Source of the DNA: Liolophura sinensis
Lineage: Eukaryota > Mollusca > Polyplacophora > Chitonida > Chitonidae
NCBI RefSeq assembly: GCF_032854445.1
Contig: NC_088300.1
Coordinates: forward strand, 22,861,608-22,925,607
Reading direction: 5' to 3'
DNA: 64,000 nucleotides
Part shown: positions 44,209 through 58,300 of the stretch, one piece after another
Layout of the letters: each line of letters opens with the position of its first letter
Numbering within the stretch: position 1 is the stretch's first letter
Translations under genes and position numbers: made by a program
The notes under the pieces: generated by a model
What the model saw: the letters and a program-made list of their open reading frames with translations, nothing else
Databases searched by the model: none
Told to the model about the DNA's origin: nothing

Positions 44209-45059
44209 TAATCACACTGATTAACATTTTCTTGGGTATGAAATTATTTTAATTTGCCCTTTATATGATGACATATTCTAACCAAGTATTGATTATCTAC
44301 TCTAGTTGTCACCTGTTTGAGTTTTAACTTACTGTAAACTTTATTGGAATATTTTACTATTGTAAGTTAGGAATAATACGTTCAAAAATTCTGAAAAAAT
44401 TATCTCTTGATAATCTTTTGATAATCAATGTTTTTTATTTGTATATTTTATAATCTATATGTCTAAGTTGTTATAACAACATAGAAAATTTCCCCTAGTC
44501 ATCATTCCAAAGTTATTTATCTCTGATGGAGGTGGAACTATTGTTAATGTTACTGAAATGCCATGCAAAATGTCCTTTTCATTATAAATAAGAATCAGAA
44601 AAAAAAATCTTCATGTAAAGGGTGTTGTTGTGATTACATCAGGTAACCTTTGTTGACAGTTCCTTGTGATAGTTGACAGTTGACAGAGAATATCATTATA
44701 AGTTTCATTTATTGGCCTCATGCAGTGATGCTTTCCAGAAGACTAAATTGGCCTAGAATCTTATTTTTTTTATATTTTTTTGATTATTTTTCTGATGCAT
44801 TTCAGCTCAGTGACAATTTTTATCCAGCATTAAATGTATCTCAGTTGCATACTAAGACTTCATCAAGGGAACAGATAGCTGCTTATCACAAAAGTCTGCT
44901 ATGCTCATATTCATAACAATATTTGGGAACAGCTTGCTTTCAGTTTATTACATATTAAAACATCTTATTAGTAGTAGACATAATGATAATGTTTATCTCT
45001 AGAATGCCAGATGTTTGCTGTATTAAATACATTTGGGGCAAATGTCACATAGGGCATGA

Positions 45060-45310
45060 GCATAAAATGTAATTTGACTCTTTAATGTAGACCTAGTGTA
45101 AGTTGCCCAGAAGAATATGCTTAAACTGTGCACTTTCAGAGGCAGAGAAAGGTCATAAATCATTACTCAAGGCTGTGAAACATTTTCCCAAATAGCACAT
45201 AATCTTACCTTCTAAATTAAGCAAAATCTCAAAACACCTTTCTGAGATCAATAGAACTCTAATAATCAGGCAAATTGAGTAACTTTAATATTCATGGATG
45301 AATGGTTAGA
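45060..45310. repeat. eroded MITE family B relic
   Basis: Interior words actttcagaggcagagaaag, cacctttctgagatcaatag and aactctaataatcaggcaaa identify it. The terminal repeats are lost or decayed. Confidence 0.6.
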
Positions 45311-46233
45311 TGGAAAACAATAATATTCCTGTGCCAGACCATTAGTCTTACTATTTTAATATTAGTGAATTTAATAGCAGACTTATGTCTAGTTGTAAAT
45401 ACTCGCTATAAAATTTGAGCAGCAGATATACCTTTGTGTGCCAGGTGACACCAGAAAGTTTATGAGAAGTTAATGCTGATTGTCTATTGGAGGAATCCTC
45501 CCTGTGAACTGATGGAATAATCAATAGTGCTTGACCGCCAGCTGGTGCCTGGTGAACAAAGGGCAAGAGCACGCTGGACAACACTGGTCACAGAACAGAA
45601 GGTGTCTATTACAAGATTATCCATCAGGAGTTTGAAATGTGAGATGTCGCTGGCAAACCTTTAAAGGGATAGGCAATATATATGCTGTGTAGATTAATGT
45701 AAATAGGATGGAAAACTTTCAGCTGTAAAAGTGTTGTTGAAACGGGAACCTGCGGCCCATGATTGAAATGAGGCTGCACGCTTAATTCTTGACCTCGTTT
45801 GCAGCCTTAAAATTTTGTTACTCAATTTTTTTTATCCATTCATTAATAGCATGACTACCTTCATTGAAGTGACAAATTTTTTAGAATAGCATTTAGTGCC
45901 AATAAAAAAGTTTAAATAAAGATCAACATGTCCAATGGTGAATAGGTTTCGACATTACTTTTTGTTTTTCTACCGATTTTTGTGAGCAAATCTCTGTGAA
46001 TGATCAGTTTTTGTTTGTTTTGTCTTTTGTTTTTTTTTCTTGTATGGACTCTTGTGTTTTTCTTGTTAAAGAGACATTTTGTTTTAATGTGATGGAAATT
46101 TATTCATGTATCTATTGTGGTGAAGAATGTTTCACTGTTTTATTATTTATTTCAAATGAGATCTTGGTGGAAAAGAGTTCCATCAGCATAAACAGCTTCA
46201 AAATAATGATGGTATAAAAAAGCTCAAAGAAGA

Positions 46234-46242
46234 GGCAAAGTG

Positions 46243-46289
<47 letters not shown>

Positions 46290-46294
46290 TTTGC
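46234..46294. repeat. (TA)n-centred palindrome
   Basis: The left arm gcaaagtgtatgtgtata and right arm tatatacactttgc are reverse complements around a (TA)n core of about 18 units. The whole 61-bp block can fold into one hairpin. More (TA)n follows to 46318. Confidence 0.85.
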
Positions 46295-46399
46295 ATATAT
46301 ATATACATATATATATATAAGCAGTGATTTACGAAATAAAATTTGTGAACATACATGTACATGTACAGCTGAGGTAATTCAGCAGTGAATGTTTTGCCT

Positions 46400-46607
46400 G
46401 CTGTAATTCTTTCACCTTTTCGCATGTTTGTAAGGTGTTTATTCAAGCATATTCTGAAGGCATTAATTTCTGTGTTGGCTTATATGAAGCCCTGACAGTG
46501 ACCAATCCAACCAATGTAGTTTTGTCTCAAACATCAAATGAAAAATGTGGGTAAATTGCACTGAAAGTTGCTGTTTCATAAGCGGAAAGGCTGAGGAATT
46601 GAAGTAA
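46400..46607. mobile_element. MITE family A copy
   Basis: The left ctgtaattctttcacctttt and the complement of the right (taattacttcaattcctcag...) are imperfect inverted repeats. The interior has caaggtgtttattcaagcat-like and ccaatccaaccaatgta words shared with 3880 and 63042. Confidence 0.7.
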
Positions 46608-49600
46608 TTAAAGTATTCCTCACTATGTAATGTTAAATGATTCTTTCGTAACCTTTGAATATGATGTCAGTTAGGCAATACTGATGAAAAAACTGGGAAA
46701 CCACAATACTTCACAAGCCGTTCGACTTAAAGCTACAGCTGAAGCAGTCAGTGAGCTGGGATTTAACCCAAGACCTCATTGAACAAGGTCATATTTCAGG
46801 AGAATCCATTAAGAGGGTCGATCAACAAGGAACCTTACAGGAAGTAATCTCATTTTTATGTAGGCCCAGAGACCACCATATTAATGCAGTTTTGTTTCAG
46901 TAAATCTGAGTTTACCTTTCTGTGCCTTGGCATCTGATATGAGGCTTGGGTCTGAGAGAGATTTTAGGGCAAAGATCTTAAGCCTTAACAGGACATTTAC
47001 CAATAAAGTGTGTGGTGATCTGTTTGAAGTTACATTGGTCTTATAATAGTACTAAAATTGATTTAAAGGAACAAAACCCTGGGTGTAGAGAGTGCTATTC
47101 TTAGATTAAATCAAGTGAGACATCCTTATTTCCGGTCTGTACACACTGCTTGACAACACTAAACTGGGGTGTTAGAATGTTTTGTAAATGGATGTCAGAC
47201 AGTGGAAAACATAACAATGCATTTGTACAGAAAGAGCCGGAATTGAGGAAAACAGAAATATTAAGCATGCATTGAACCAAGTTGGATATTTGGCCCGCTG
47301 AAATATATTAATTACTTTTCTCTGTTTCTTACAGACTGTGTTTAGTACTATCTAGCCCGGCAGCAGGAAAAAAAAAAAAAAAACAGCTGCGAACTCTGGA
47401 TCAGTACATATGTGCCAACTGTGTTTAAACTTCTTAATGAAGTATATTAAAGGCACATTAGGGATTAAAATTTTTCTTCAGTAATGATACATATTACAGA
47501 GTATAATAAGACATTAAGGAATGAGCTGTTGAACTAGTGTTTTATGGCATGGGATGCTGTAATCTACATGTAGATCGGATAGTCTGGTCTCAAGAAACCC
47601 ATCCAGAAAGCTGTATAGTTAGGAGAGGAAACAAGTCTTTTGTCACTTCCATGGGGAGCAGTTAGTTCTCAAGGTGTGGTTTTATTTTCTGTCAGGAGAC
47701 TGGGTTTTATGGAGTTGCATGTCCATACAATCATTACAGGGGATAAGAGAGCCCTATGTAAATGGTATATGGCTCAACATACTGCTCGGCTACGAATGTA
47801 AAGCGGGGAGAAACTTCTTCTACAAAGGGCCTATAACCAGAAACCATCATCAAAGACAAATTATTGGTCAGTGATGACCCATATTGATGGCCACAGAAAA
47901 GCTTTAAAATGAGGGCTACAAGTTCTGCAGGCATTTCTTGCCACTGAAGTTTTAGCACAGATCTTGATGTTCCCTGCGATAGTCACGTCACGCTCTCTCA
48001 TGCTTTTGAGAAGGAGAACCATTAACTGTACTTTACAGTCCAGATTTTTGTCTTCTTCCTTGCCGGTAATCAGATAATGTTTTCCTTTGATGTATAGACC
48101 AGTGTTATAGGTTTTACCAAGAAAAGGCGTCTGGGCAAGTGGGGTTTTACACAAAAGTTTTGTCACAAACAGCATTAGTGTCAGGTTAAGATCTTCATTA
48201 ACTAGGAGATTACAAGAATTCTGTGTATTGTGTTTGTTGATGACATTGATGTTAAGTCTGACACAGATCATTGTCTGGACTTTGCACTCAAATTTAATCG
48301 TTTTTTTTCCTCTGAATTAATACCTGCTTTGATAATGTAGGACATTCTGTTGGAACTTAAGTATTTAAGAATAGCAGGATTGGGATGCAGTGTAGGTACA
48401 TGTAATGTGAGCCTTCTGATTTGCTGAAGATGTGTAGTTTATGTTATGAAATTAAATAAAAACATTGATTCATACATATATACATCTTCTGGCTTTATTC
48501 TCAGTGGGCAACTGGATACTTCCATAAATTGGCTGTTATACGTAAGGCAGACAGCCGATGGCCTGTGGGTCTGTAGTCTGTACAGTAACTTTTAGCTCAG
48601 TAGACAGACTAGTGTGATCAGTTGCTGGTCGTTTACTGCTGAGTGGTAGATGCTCCTTTGGCATCCAATCAGGTTTTAAGGACTATTTGTTGGTCAAAAA
48701 CTTTATACTGTTTTCACTTTCACCAACAGCGGCTATAGTGTTGGCGTCTCCAGCCATTGGCTAGACGATGTAAGTGCTTTGACGGCCACATATACCAATT
48801 GCCCGTTGGCCATAGCAGACAATTGTGCGTTATCCTGGTCTCTCAGCTTTCCACTCTATTACACAAGGGGCTCATGCTGATTCTTGCCAGAAGCAAACTT
48901 GAATATCACAGAATTAGCGGGAATTGGAGCCCCTTATTGTCTAATGGGTAAAGGAAATATATTCGATTTAGGAACTATGGCTGGAATTGTTAAGGGGCTG
49001 TGAGTGATATTGAAAACTCTCTGAAGATATTAGGGTAATCTCAAAGAGTTGATTGAATTGCCCCCACTGCTTTTCCCCTGCTGAAAATTATCCACCATTA
49101 CACTTAATCACGCACAACTATGAAAGGTGTTGTTGTTGAACTGCTATGACCACCATTTTTTTTTGGCTGTTAGAGACCATGTTGGAATGTGAAAAGACTA
49201 AGATTTCAACATAAATAAATTTATTACAGGACCCAGAAGTTCAATTGAATCCAGTCAGCCTTTTATAACACATCTGATTTTGATGCAGAGCTCTTTCATG
49301 TAACCATTTATTTGTGTGGTTTCGTGCAAAGAAAACCTTTTCAGAGCCAGCCAGAAGAACATTAACATTTATTGAAATGGAACTAACATGTAAAATATCG
49401 TCTAAGTATACAGTTCAAGACTGAAAATGAGTTAGCAGCTCAACAGAAAATGTCACATAAAATACTATGATAATTAATGTATAAAAGACATGTGGCAGAT
49501 ATTTCCACTTGCTGGAATCCTCATTATTGTGCTCAGAACACTGGACTCTAAAACTTGTTTCTAAAATCCTGATAAAAAGCAGGAAATTTTGCACAAAGTG

Positions 49601-51840
49601 TTCGGTTGAATTGTATATGGCACAGTTTCAGAAAATCTTGATAGATTGTTATTGGTTGTAGCTGTTTCCACTCTTAAGGTCCTATAGCACTACTGGCCAG
49701 GGAGTTATTGGCCAAGTCTATAAAAAAGGATGGTATTCTCAAGAATGGAATGCTCATGAAGCCTGTTTTTGAAGAGCTGCACTTGTCTGCTTTTCTAAAG
49801 AGACAAGGGAGTTGATTGGTAGATCAGCCAGCTCTACCACGTGTGATAAATCACAACTGCCAGCCATATTGGATTTCTATCTGTAAAGTATGGGTATAAA
49901 TTAAGTTCCGCTTAGTTCCAGATAAATTGTTCTCGGCAGGGTGTATCGGGTTGCAACAGGTATTTTGTCCATGGAGAGCCGCATCCGTGAATAACGGATA
50001 TTGGCCACGTCCACACCCAGGATTTTCTCAGCTGACTTTAACAGGCTTCAGTAAATGAACGCGAACAAGGGACAATACGAGTGAGTGTGACTAGAATCGG
50101 ATCCCTGTAAAAAAAAACCCCCCAAAAAAACAAAAAAAACCCAAAAACAAAAATAATAAAAAAAAGCGTGTTGGCTGGTTATGGTTGTCTAGGCCCAAGA
50201 GTTTGAGCCAATGATTGCTTTTTTACGCCATACTCCTATATTTGATTCCAAATATACAACATCGGTCATTGACCCAGGGACTGATCAGTAATAGACTGTT
50301 CAGGACCTGGTAGTTTAATTGTCACTATTAAGCATTCGTTGTGATTTATAACTTTGTTCTTGTTCAGCGCGTAAACTAGAACTCTGCTGTCATGAATGAA
50401 GAAAGCAAACAGAAAAGCACTTTAGTTGGTCAAGTGATATCAGCTGGAATATCAAACTGTTATTAATTACTTTTCAGTTCTGTAAATGTTGCAGAAACTG
50501 TAACGTTCACGTTTGTGCTAGTTATACATGGAATATGCAGATGTGGAGGAATGAGTTACTGTACAAAGACTCATCACCTGATTCAGTAATATAGCATTGT
50601 TTTGTTTGTCATGGAATTGGATTAGGGTTGAAGTATGAAGAAAGTATTATGGAAATCAAACAGGATGTGCTATTTGTTTTATATAAATGCTGTGTACGGT
50701 TCACTTCACTGTGCCAGAAGTTTGTGTGTGTTGTATCAGGGAGTGATCCTGAGTTAGTATGAAAACAGAGTGTATTAATCTGAAATACATGTACAAAAAC
50801 TTTTACTCATCATTGGTCATACATTATAGTATGTGGAGAGATATTTTGTGTACTTTTGATGTACCTTTAGGATTGATTGATTGAATGATTGATGTTTTCA
50901 TGACTTGATATATGATTATTAGTAAAACCAGGAAAGAAATACTTGAGTTTACAAGTAAGCTATATTTGTACTGCCTGGACTTCATACCCCCCATTCTTCT
51001 AATTTTTGTAACAGATATTAATAGTGTTGGAAGTAGAATATTACATTTCTTTACCAGCTTTTTGGAAACGTAAAGATATGGGTATGTTATTCATTGGATG
51101 GTCTAACCATGTGAGAAAAAAGAATTCCTGCTACAATTATATATGTATATATATATATTGGCTAAAATAAGCAGACCTGGTGTCCCAAAAATTAGAAGAA
51201 ATAGCAAGTTTTTGTTCTCAAAATTTGTTTTACTTGCAAATGTCCCCAACAAATTCCAGACAACACATCCAACTTTAGACACATGGTTTGTACCTGTTGT
51301 GTACTCAAAACGAAAACAGGCAACCACTGGGTGTCTGTGATTGTTTTGATATTCGAAAGAAAATAATGTTAGAGCAGTGCTGAAGAGTCAGGTCTGAGGA
51401 GCTGATGTTCTAAAGGTCTCATAAAGGTACCCATAAAAATTTGATTCACCCTCTTTAATTGCAGTATGGCTGTATGTAATGTCTTCAGACAACTTAAGGT
51501 GTATGTCAAACTTACCACATACTTACAAAAATGTTTAGTTAAATCATTCATCTAACATTGTAGACATTTTGCATGGTTCACTACAAGCTAAGAAACATCT
51601 CAGCTTCTGAATGAAGGTACCATTAAATTATTGAGTTGCAGTCATGATTGTTCAATAAATCCAGCCACAATATGGCTGAAATGGCATTATTAAATCCATA
51701 TTAAATCATTCATTTATGAAATATACTTCATACACTTCCTGATGGTCTTGGTGAAACATTGAAATATGTGAACACAGCTACAAGCATTACCAAAAACTTC
51801 AGAACATATATCCCCTAAGTATGCCTACAAGTGAAGTGTA
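46608..51840. other. no gene called; spacer
   Basis: Includes poly-A at 47371, an A/C-rich low-complexity tract at 50107-50166 and short (TA)n at 51137. Apart from the doubtful minus-strand frame at 47861-48271, no exon was recognised. Confidence 0.45.
47861..48271 (-). other. 136-codon open frame, coding status doubtful
   Basis: The frame is cysteine-containing and includes YIKGKHYLITGKEEDKNLDC at about residues 60-80. The YLITGK string faintly recalls the YLI.GK strand of netrin/TIMP-type (NTR) domains, but the cysteine spacing after it does not fit well and no clear splice borders were found. It may be a chance frame in AT-rich DNA. Confidence 0.15.
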
Positions 51841-52195
51841 CAATAATGTATGTTTACATGTATTATGTTTTAAATTCATACACAGTGCTGTATAAATTTT
51901 GTTGCCATTCAGCTCATCCTAAAACCAACCTTTATTGGCTTACTTAAAAACATCATATGTTAATTTTAATGTACCTTAAATGGCCAAAACTGTCTGTTGT
52001 GTTCTCTGCTTTTTAATCAACAGTTTGATATGCGTATGTGTACTTATGTATGGTTTTAAATTCATACACATTGCTTTAATTTTGTTCTTACTAAACACAT
52101 CCAAAAACCAACCTCCAATGGCTTATCTAAAAAACATCACATGTTTTACTGTACCTTGATTGCCCCAAACCGCTTGTTGTGTTCTCTACCTGATA
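51841..52195. repeat. diverged tandem duplication, about 186-bp period
   Basis: Segments 51841-52020 and 52030-52195 share ttttaaattcatacaca, aaaaccaacctt/ctc, ttggctta/atggctta, acatcata/acatcaca and ttgttgtgttctct in the same order. They have diverged considerably. Confidence 0.8.
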
Positions 52196-55100
52196 GCCAC
52201 ACGTGTGGAGCCCAGCCCAGCTGCGAGAATTCTACCTGCACTTACTGTAGGCTGTGTACAGGTGGGGTCTGGGGCGTACTCGACCAGACAAACCACTCAC
52301 CTCTACATCTGTGTGCTTATCACGCCATCATGTCTTACACTGGTGCAAACAACAACAGCTTGACGTGCTTATTGGGTGCATTTTAATGGCTGTACTTTGC
52401 AGGTTACTTCAGTAATGAGTCTGGGAGAAGCTCTGTTGTACGTGTGATAGGTATCAAGCATTACATTGGGTATGCAGGTATCTTCTTCGTAACAAGATAG
52501 TCTGTATTAACATAGTGATGACAGAGAAAATAAACTAGCTCACCAGATAGATATGTAACAATGCAAGAGACGGTGTAATCAGTAACAGCTATTATAGTTA
52601 CTCAGGTAAGCAGTGTTCTCTGTCATGATAATTGAGGAAGTGTTAGGGAGTAGTAAGTGAAGCAAATAATAACCAACATATATGCACGAGGCTATGAATA
52701 TTCAGAGCAAACATCTGTGATAGTTAGTGTGGAATGTTCTAGATACAGGTATTATTACCTAATGTAAAGCTAAAACGTCGTCTGATATTTATATATGTAC
52801 ATATGTGAATATTATATATGGTTATGCAAAGCTTGGCATACTTTAATATTGTAGCCAGTATTCCTGAGCAAATAGTTCGACTCTAATAGCGTGTCATTAA
52901 AGACTGTTTTACTGTTAGAAGTTGATTTCAAACAAATCTCTCCATTTTACCGGTAACAGCCTTTGTGATGATTGTACAGAATTATACTGATTTCTTTGAT
53001 TAATTTCAATTCTTCTTTTTTATATTTTTACACATTACTTGCGTAAAGGTTTGTGACAATATTAAATACAGAGAAAACCATGTTATTCTTAGTTGTCTGA
53101 TGATGAACACTAAAGGGTTTTGAAACGCTTTTCTTGAAAGTGTTAGAATAATATTTATACCTGAAGTGAAATTTCGGGTACCTTGTCTTCTAGGTTACTT
53201 TTATTGTTTTCCAAGCTGATTTATTATTTCTTTCCAAACGGATTTATTATTGTTTTCCAAACTGATTTATTATTGCTGACCTTTGAAAGTATATGATTGT
53301 TTCCAGTTAACTCAAGACATAAAGACTTTCTGATATCAACTGAATATATTGGCTGTAGAAAATGGTAACTCCGACCAACGTGTACTTAACCAAATCTGGA
53401 TGCTATACTGTAGACTGTCCTAAAATGTCCATGCCGCTTGGTTAAATAACACATCATTATGCCTTGATTAAAACATTCATGTAACTCTTATAATTAAATG
53501 GTAGCATTTAGAGGTTAGATGTACTCTAACTCTGTTTAACATCTGTTTTTGTGTTTATAATGCCTTAATCTGGTTTAGAGATGTCACATGGATTTACTGT
53601 TGTGTCTGTGGAACCTATATTAAGTTGTTGCAGATGCTAGGAATAAATAACGTGGGCCAGTGTTCTAGTGACCAGGTGGGGACTGATACTTTTGGTATTT
53701 TTGTGATGGAAATACTTTTCCTTGGAATGGTGCCAGTTCATGTCATATCCAATGACTGTCCATCACATTTCTGGAGGGATGCCCTAGTTTTGTATGATCG
53801 ATTGTGGTATTGCTTTGCTATATTCGGTATTTCTAGACCTTCTCCTTTCCAGAAGTGTATCAGTTATTTTAAGTGCTTGAATTGAAAGACCTTGTAACAG
53901 ATGCTGAGAGTGACCAGTAGTATTAAAATCCAGGTATCCAGGTGGCCATGCACAATTTAATTTTGTTTCTCACTGTCGGTTTATTAAACTTACTGTCAGT
54001 TTTTAGAGAGAGAGGCTCTCTCATGCAAAGTTGTGGTGGACAACTCAAGTTTGTACAAGATTTGCATGTGTTATTGTCTTAGCCACAATTGCACAAAAGA
54101 AAGCCTTTTACTGAAGCTTGGTTTTTATCACCATCTGCTTCATTTATAGAATTTCTTGTAAATGGAAGATCAACTCTTGCATGTCTTTGTTGGATCCATG
54201 TGCTATTTTATTTGAATGTTAAATACTTGTACCACATAAATTTTGTAAATGTAAAATATTCCTACTTCGTGTATCTACACTAAGTTCCATAAAGAAGACA
54301 TTTTTGCACTTAAGTTTTATTCTGGTTGAATTGGCTAAATGTAGACAAATATGACAAATTGTCAGGAATTTTCTTTATTTACCTCTATTTGTGTATTAAG
54401 TGCCCTGTAAGTGTAATGCCCTGTGATAAAGATTTATAAGTTCTTTAGAAGGAGAGAAAAATCTGTTTCATTTTGTGCTTTGCAAATCCCAATAGTCAGC
54501 AAATGAGTATGTAACCCAAGCTTATACAATGTATACGCATTGTATTATTATAAAGTATACACTTGAGGATGTCATTAAAATTTACCTGTTCCCAGTGTGG
54601 GTCAGGGCAAGCCAATCAGAGGGAAACATCCTTATCTTTATACTTCCAATAAAGCTCTTATCGTGAGTTCAGCAACATTTTCATTTGCACTATTATATGA
54701 TAAAAATGTGGTACTGATGGCATTCTTTTTGCCTTTCTCAATCAATGAGTAGACTTCAGGTGAATATCTAACTCTACATATTAATCTTGGTATCCGTAGC
54801 ATGATTTGTGTAATAGAACCCAACAGTTTGACCAGACATCAAATAAAAAGTTGCAACTTTTTAAAAGCAAAGATCATATTTTAATTATAGCAAGAATTTA
54901 TTGTTTGAATGCTAAAGGGTATTGTGTTTCAAAAGACGTATTGACTTAATCTTTTTTCATTCTTTGACAGTTATTCTATAATTTAAATAAGCCAAGTGGA
55001 ATTTATTGGTATCAAACATCCCAGCTGTGACAGACCTCACCGTGTGTCTAATTTTGACTTCTACATGTTCATTATGCAAACACTTGACAACAGTTGCTCA

Positions 55101-55240
55101 TGTTTACATGTGGAAATATCAGTGACGCAGGACTGAAGACATCCATTTTAGACACAAAAGTCATTATGTGCATGGCTTTTTTTGTTTGGGTAGATGGGTG
55201 TAACATACGAGTTATGACAGCTTTATACTTTTCTGCTTCT
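52196..55240. other. no gene recognised
   Basis: Spacer. A short 23-24-bp triplicate (tattgttttccaaactgatt type) lies at 53200-53275. An 81-codon + frame at 52141 and an 86-codon + frame at 53625 have no motifs. Confidence 0.45.
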
Positions 55241-55368
55241 ATTTATTTATTTTATTGGTGTTTTATAAAAGTATTTCACTTATACGATGGCGGCCAGCAT
55301 TTTGATGAGAGGAACCTTCGCAGAACCTGGAGGAAACCCACAATCATCCGCATGCTTCTGGCTGTGAC
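55241..55368 (-). mobile_element. 5'-truncated SINE (minus orientation)
   Basis: Tail (tttatttattttattggtgt), then aagtatttcacttatacgat, ggcggccagcattttgatga, cctggaggaaacccacaatc and atccgcatg. The body is diagnostic. There is a small internal deletion after ttttata and the tRNA-like head is missing. Confidence 0.8.
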
Positions 55369-58300
55369 TAAAATCTGTTTACCCAAAGGTTTATGGCCTA
55401 TGATGCCTATATGTTTTGTTTAAGGTTTTGCTGTAGTAAAATACATGAGGAGTGGGTGGGGATTAATATTTTATGGACTTTAATTAGAGATTAATTTGTG
55501 GTGCAAATTTATGACCTTTTGATGTACTAATGCCAAAGACAAGATTGAAATGCCAATTCTTTCTTTTTCTTGGGTTCTGAGGTTGAAAATGTGGACCTCT
55601 TGTTGGGAAGTTTGTCCGAGTTTCATCAAATTCCCTTTTGATGTTTTTTTTCTTCTTTTTTTTTTTTTAAACATTTAGGAATTTGATCTTTACAAAGTCT
55701 TAACTCAGTTTGCACGATGCGTGTGTTTTTGTTCTCCAGTTTACCTGGAACGGAAGAAGTCTTACCACCTAAACCCCAAACAAACACCTAATGCATGTGA
55801 TTGGAGCAGCACCTAAAGAAATTTCAGAGTAGGAAGAAATCAATAGGTCTCCGAGTAGGAGAGAGGGCTGTAATTTTACATGCTATTGACGTGAAGCAGG
55901 GTGATGAAAAACACAGAAATGCTGAAAAGGAAAGAAGGAAAAAATACAATACCAGTAATGCCCTCAAACCACAAGTTCATGTACAATCCAAAAAATGTTT
56001 TGTGTAAAGACTCATGAAGTTGGACTGGACTTTTTCCACTCGAGATTAAAGTTCATGAAACAAGGAAAATGGAGTATGTAGCACATCAAAAAATTGAAGA
56101 AAATTATTGCCTGCATTGATCCACAGTAAAGCGTTCTTAGGAGGAAGTGTCAATTGAAGTTACTCAGCTAAGCCAATTAACTTTGAGTAACTGCCGATAT
56201 CTTGATTTGTTTTTTGCAAACATTAAGTGGCGTCCTCCGTCTTATTGTGTCTTAATACAGAATACATTTTCTTTTTTACCTCCTTTCCATTGAATTAAAA
56301 GTTGATACTTGAATTTCCAGATGGATTATTTTGTAAAAGGAGGTTTTACTGTTAGCATTAAAAAATGCATGTATAACATGTATAAAACCAGTTCATTGAA
56401 GAAAAATGTACTCATTAGAGTATTAAATCATTGTTTTCTTTCTGTCAACCAAATTTTAGAACCACAGTTGTAGCCACATGTAATGTTTGGCCTTTTTCAT
56501 CTTCCTGAAGTAAAATCAATGCAGTTACACTAGACATTGAGAAATTGATGCAGCATCATGCAAGTTGATGAATTTTTCCCTAATCTCAAACTGCATTCAT
56601 GTTCCAGCATGATCTCATAGTTTTGTTTTTTTACATGTTTAATTCACCTTAATGCCGACTATGTCTCCCCAGTAATAGACAAAGATTTTGTGATTTTGCG
56701 ATTTTCTGATTTTGCTAGCATTTATCATGCACCTCAAAAACCTTTATTTTTTTGTGAAGTACTGTGTGGTGGTGTAGCTTCATGACTGAATAAAGACCGA
56801 ATGCCAGCCTTACCCTTCTAAACTATATGCTATGTGTTGGTGATAGTCTATTGAGGGCTATAAATCCTTTAAATGTGTGTAATTTTTTTTGTGGCAAAGT
56901 TGGTAAAAGGCGTCGTTCTTACACAGCTGTTCTGCTGGGGGTCGATGGCAAACTGACCAGAACTCCTTCAGCCTTGGAGTCTTTGGTATGCAGTGAATGA
57001 TGTTTTTGTACCATGGGTGACAAAGAGACATAGCCGCGATGGAACATTTTATGGGATTCCATAGCACATAGTTAACACCGCTGAGTGCTTAATTGCCTAC
57101 CTCCAACAGTTCCTTGCCTGGCAGGGACTGTGTTATATGGTTTAACTCGCAGCTGGTCACCTTGGTTGCCAGCTTTCTTGGTGTTTTACCATGCCACGTG
57201 ATAAAAGCTCCCTTGACCCATGAAAATACAGGACACGTTGTTTTGATGACCATATCAATTTAAAAACTGATTCACTTTCTTGACATTTGTTGTCTCCAAC
57301 AAGGATGAATTTCTTGTAGCTTTGCATTGGTTGACCTACATGTTAGGTTTTCTCTTTAAAGGCTTGACTTTGATGATAATTCAAACAGATGAGACCAGGT
57401 TGCTTTAATCTCCTGATAAAGGTTCCTTTTTAAAGCTCACTTCAATGATAATCTAAAAGCAGCCTCTCTATGGAGGCATTATGTAGCAATTCACGTGATC
57501 AATTAACTTCATGAATTTAGCACCACTTGAAATCACTAGTACTAAGTTTGATAGCTATAGTTATAAGGTGTGGTAGGTCATTCTGGCAGAATTTGCAACA
57601 CTGTGTGTTAGATATTTTAGGTGTATATTTAATATCTATTACAGGATTGAGTTTCATCAGACACTGTAGGCTTGCTCAGCTCATTTTGTAAGGTTTCCTG
57701 TGGATGTTCAGTCTTCAGCTATTCTTCTGCAGAAATTGGGTTTCAAGTACAGATGACAAGGAAACCTTACCAGATGCTGCTCGGATTACCCAAAGATAGA
57801 GCAGCGTTCTTTGCTCAGGTTTTGAAAGATGAGGACATTAAGTACAAGCGAGCAAAAATGAAATCTGACTCGCAAATTCCCATAAGTTACAGAAGTTATC
57901 ATGTTCTGTTGTCTTGGCTATTCACTTGATTTGAAGATAAGTGTACATATCCGCTTCTCTTCATAAAGCCATCAAGGTATGAAGTGTACACATGTCTGTA
58001 TAACGTCTTAAATGGAGTGTTCGGGGACCTGTTTAACAAAACACATGTACATGTACGTGACAATTAATATACCTGTAGTACTGTTATTTTAACATTATAT
58101 ATCATCACGATTATGTGAAATATGCTGGACCTGATGTTAACCAGATTGTCCGAGTTGAAAACCATGGACCCATGACAAATGGATTGTCCGTCCAGTTCCA
58201 TGCAGTGACTGGATAAGGGCATATTATGTTTCCATGTGCTTTATTTATATTTTGGGTAAGTCTTTCAAATGCTTCCTTCAACCCTCTACAGTCTTGTTGC

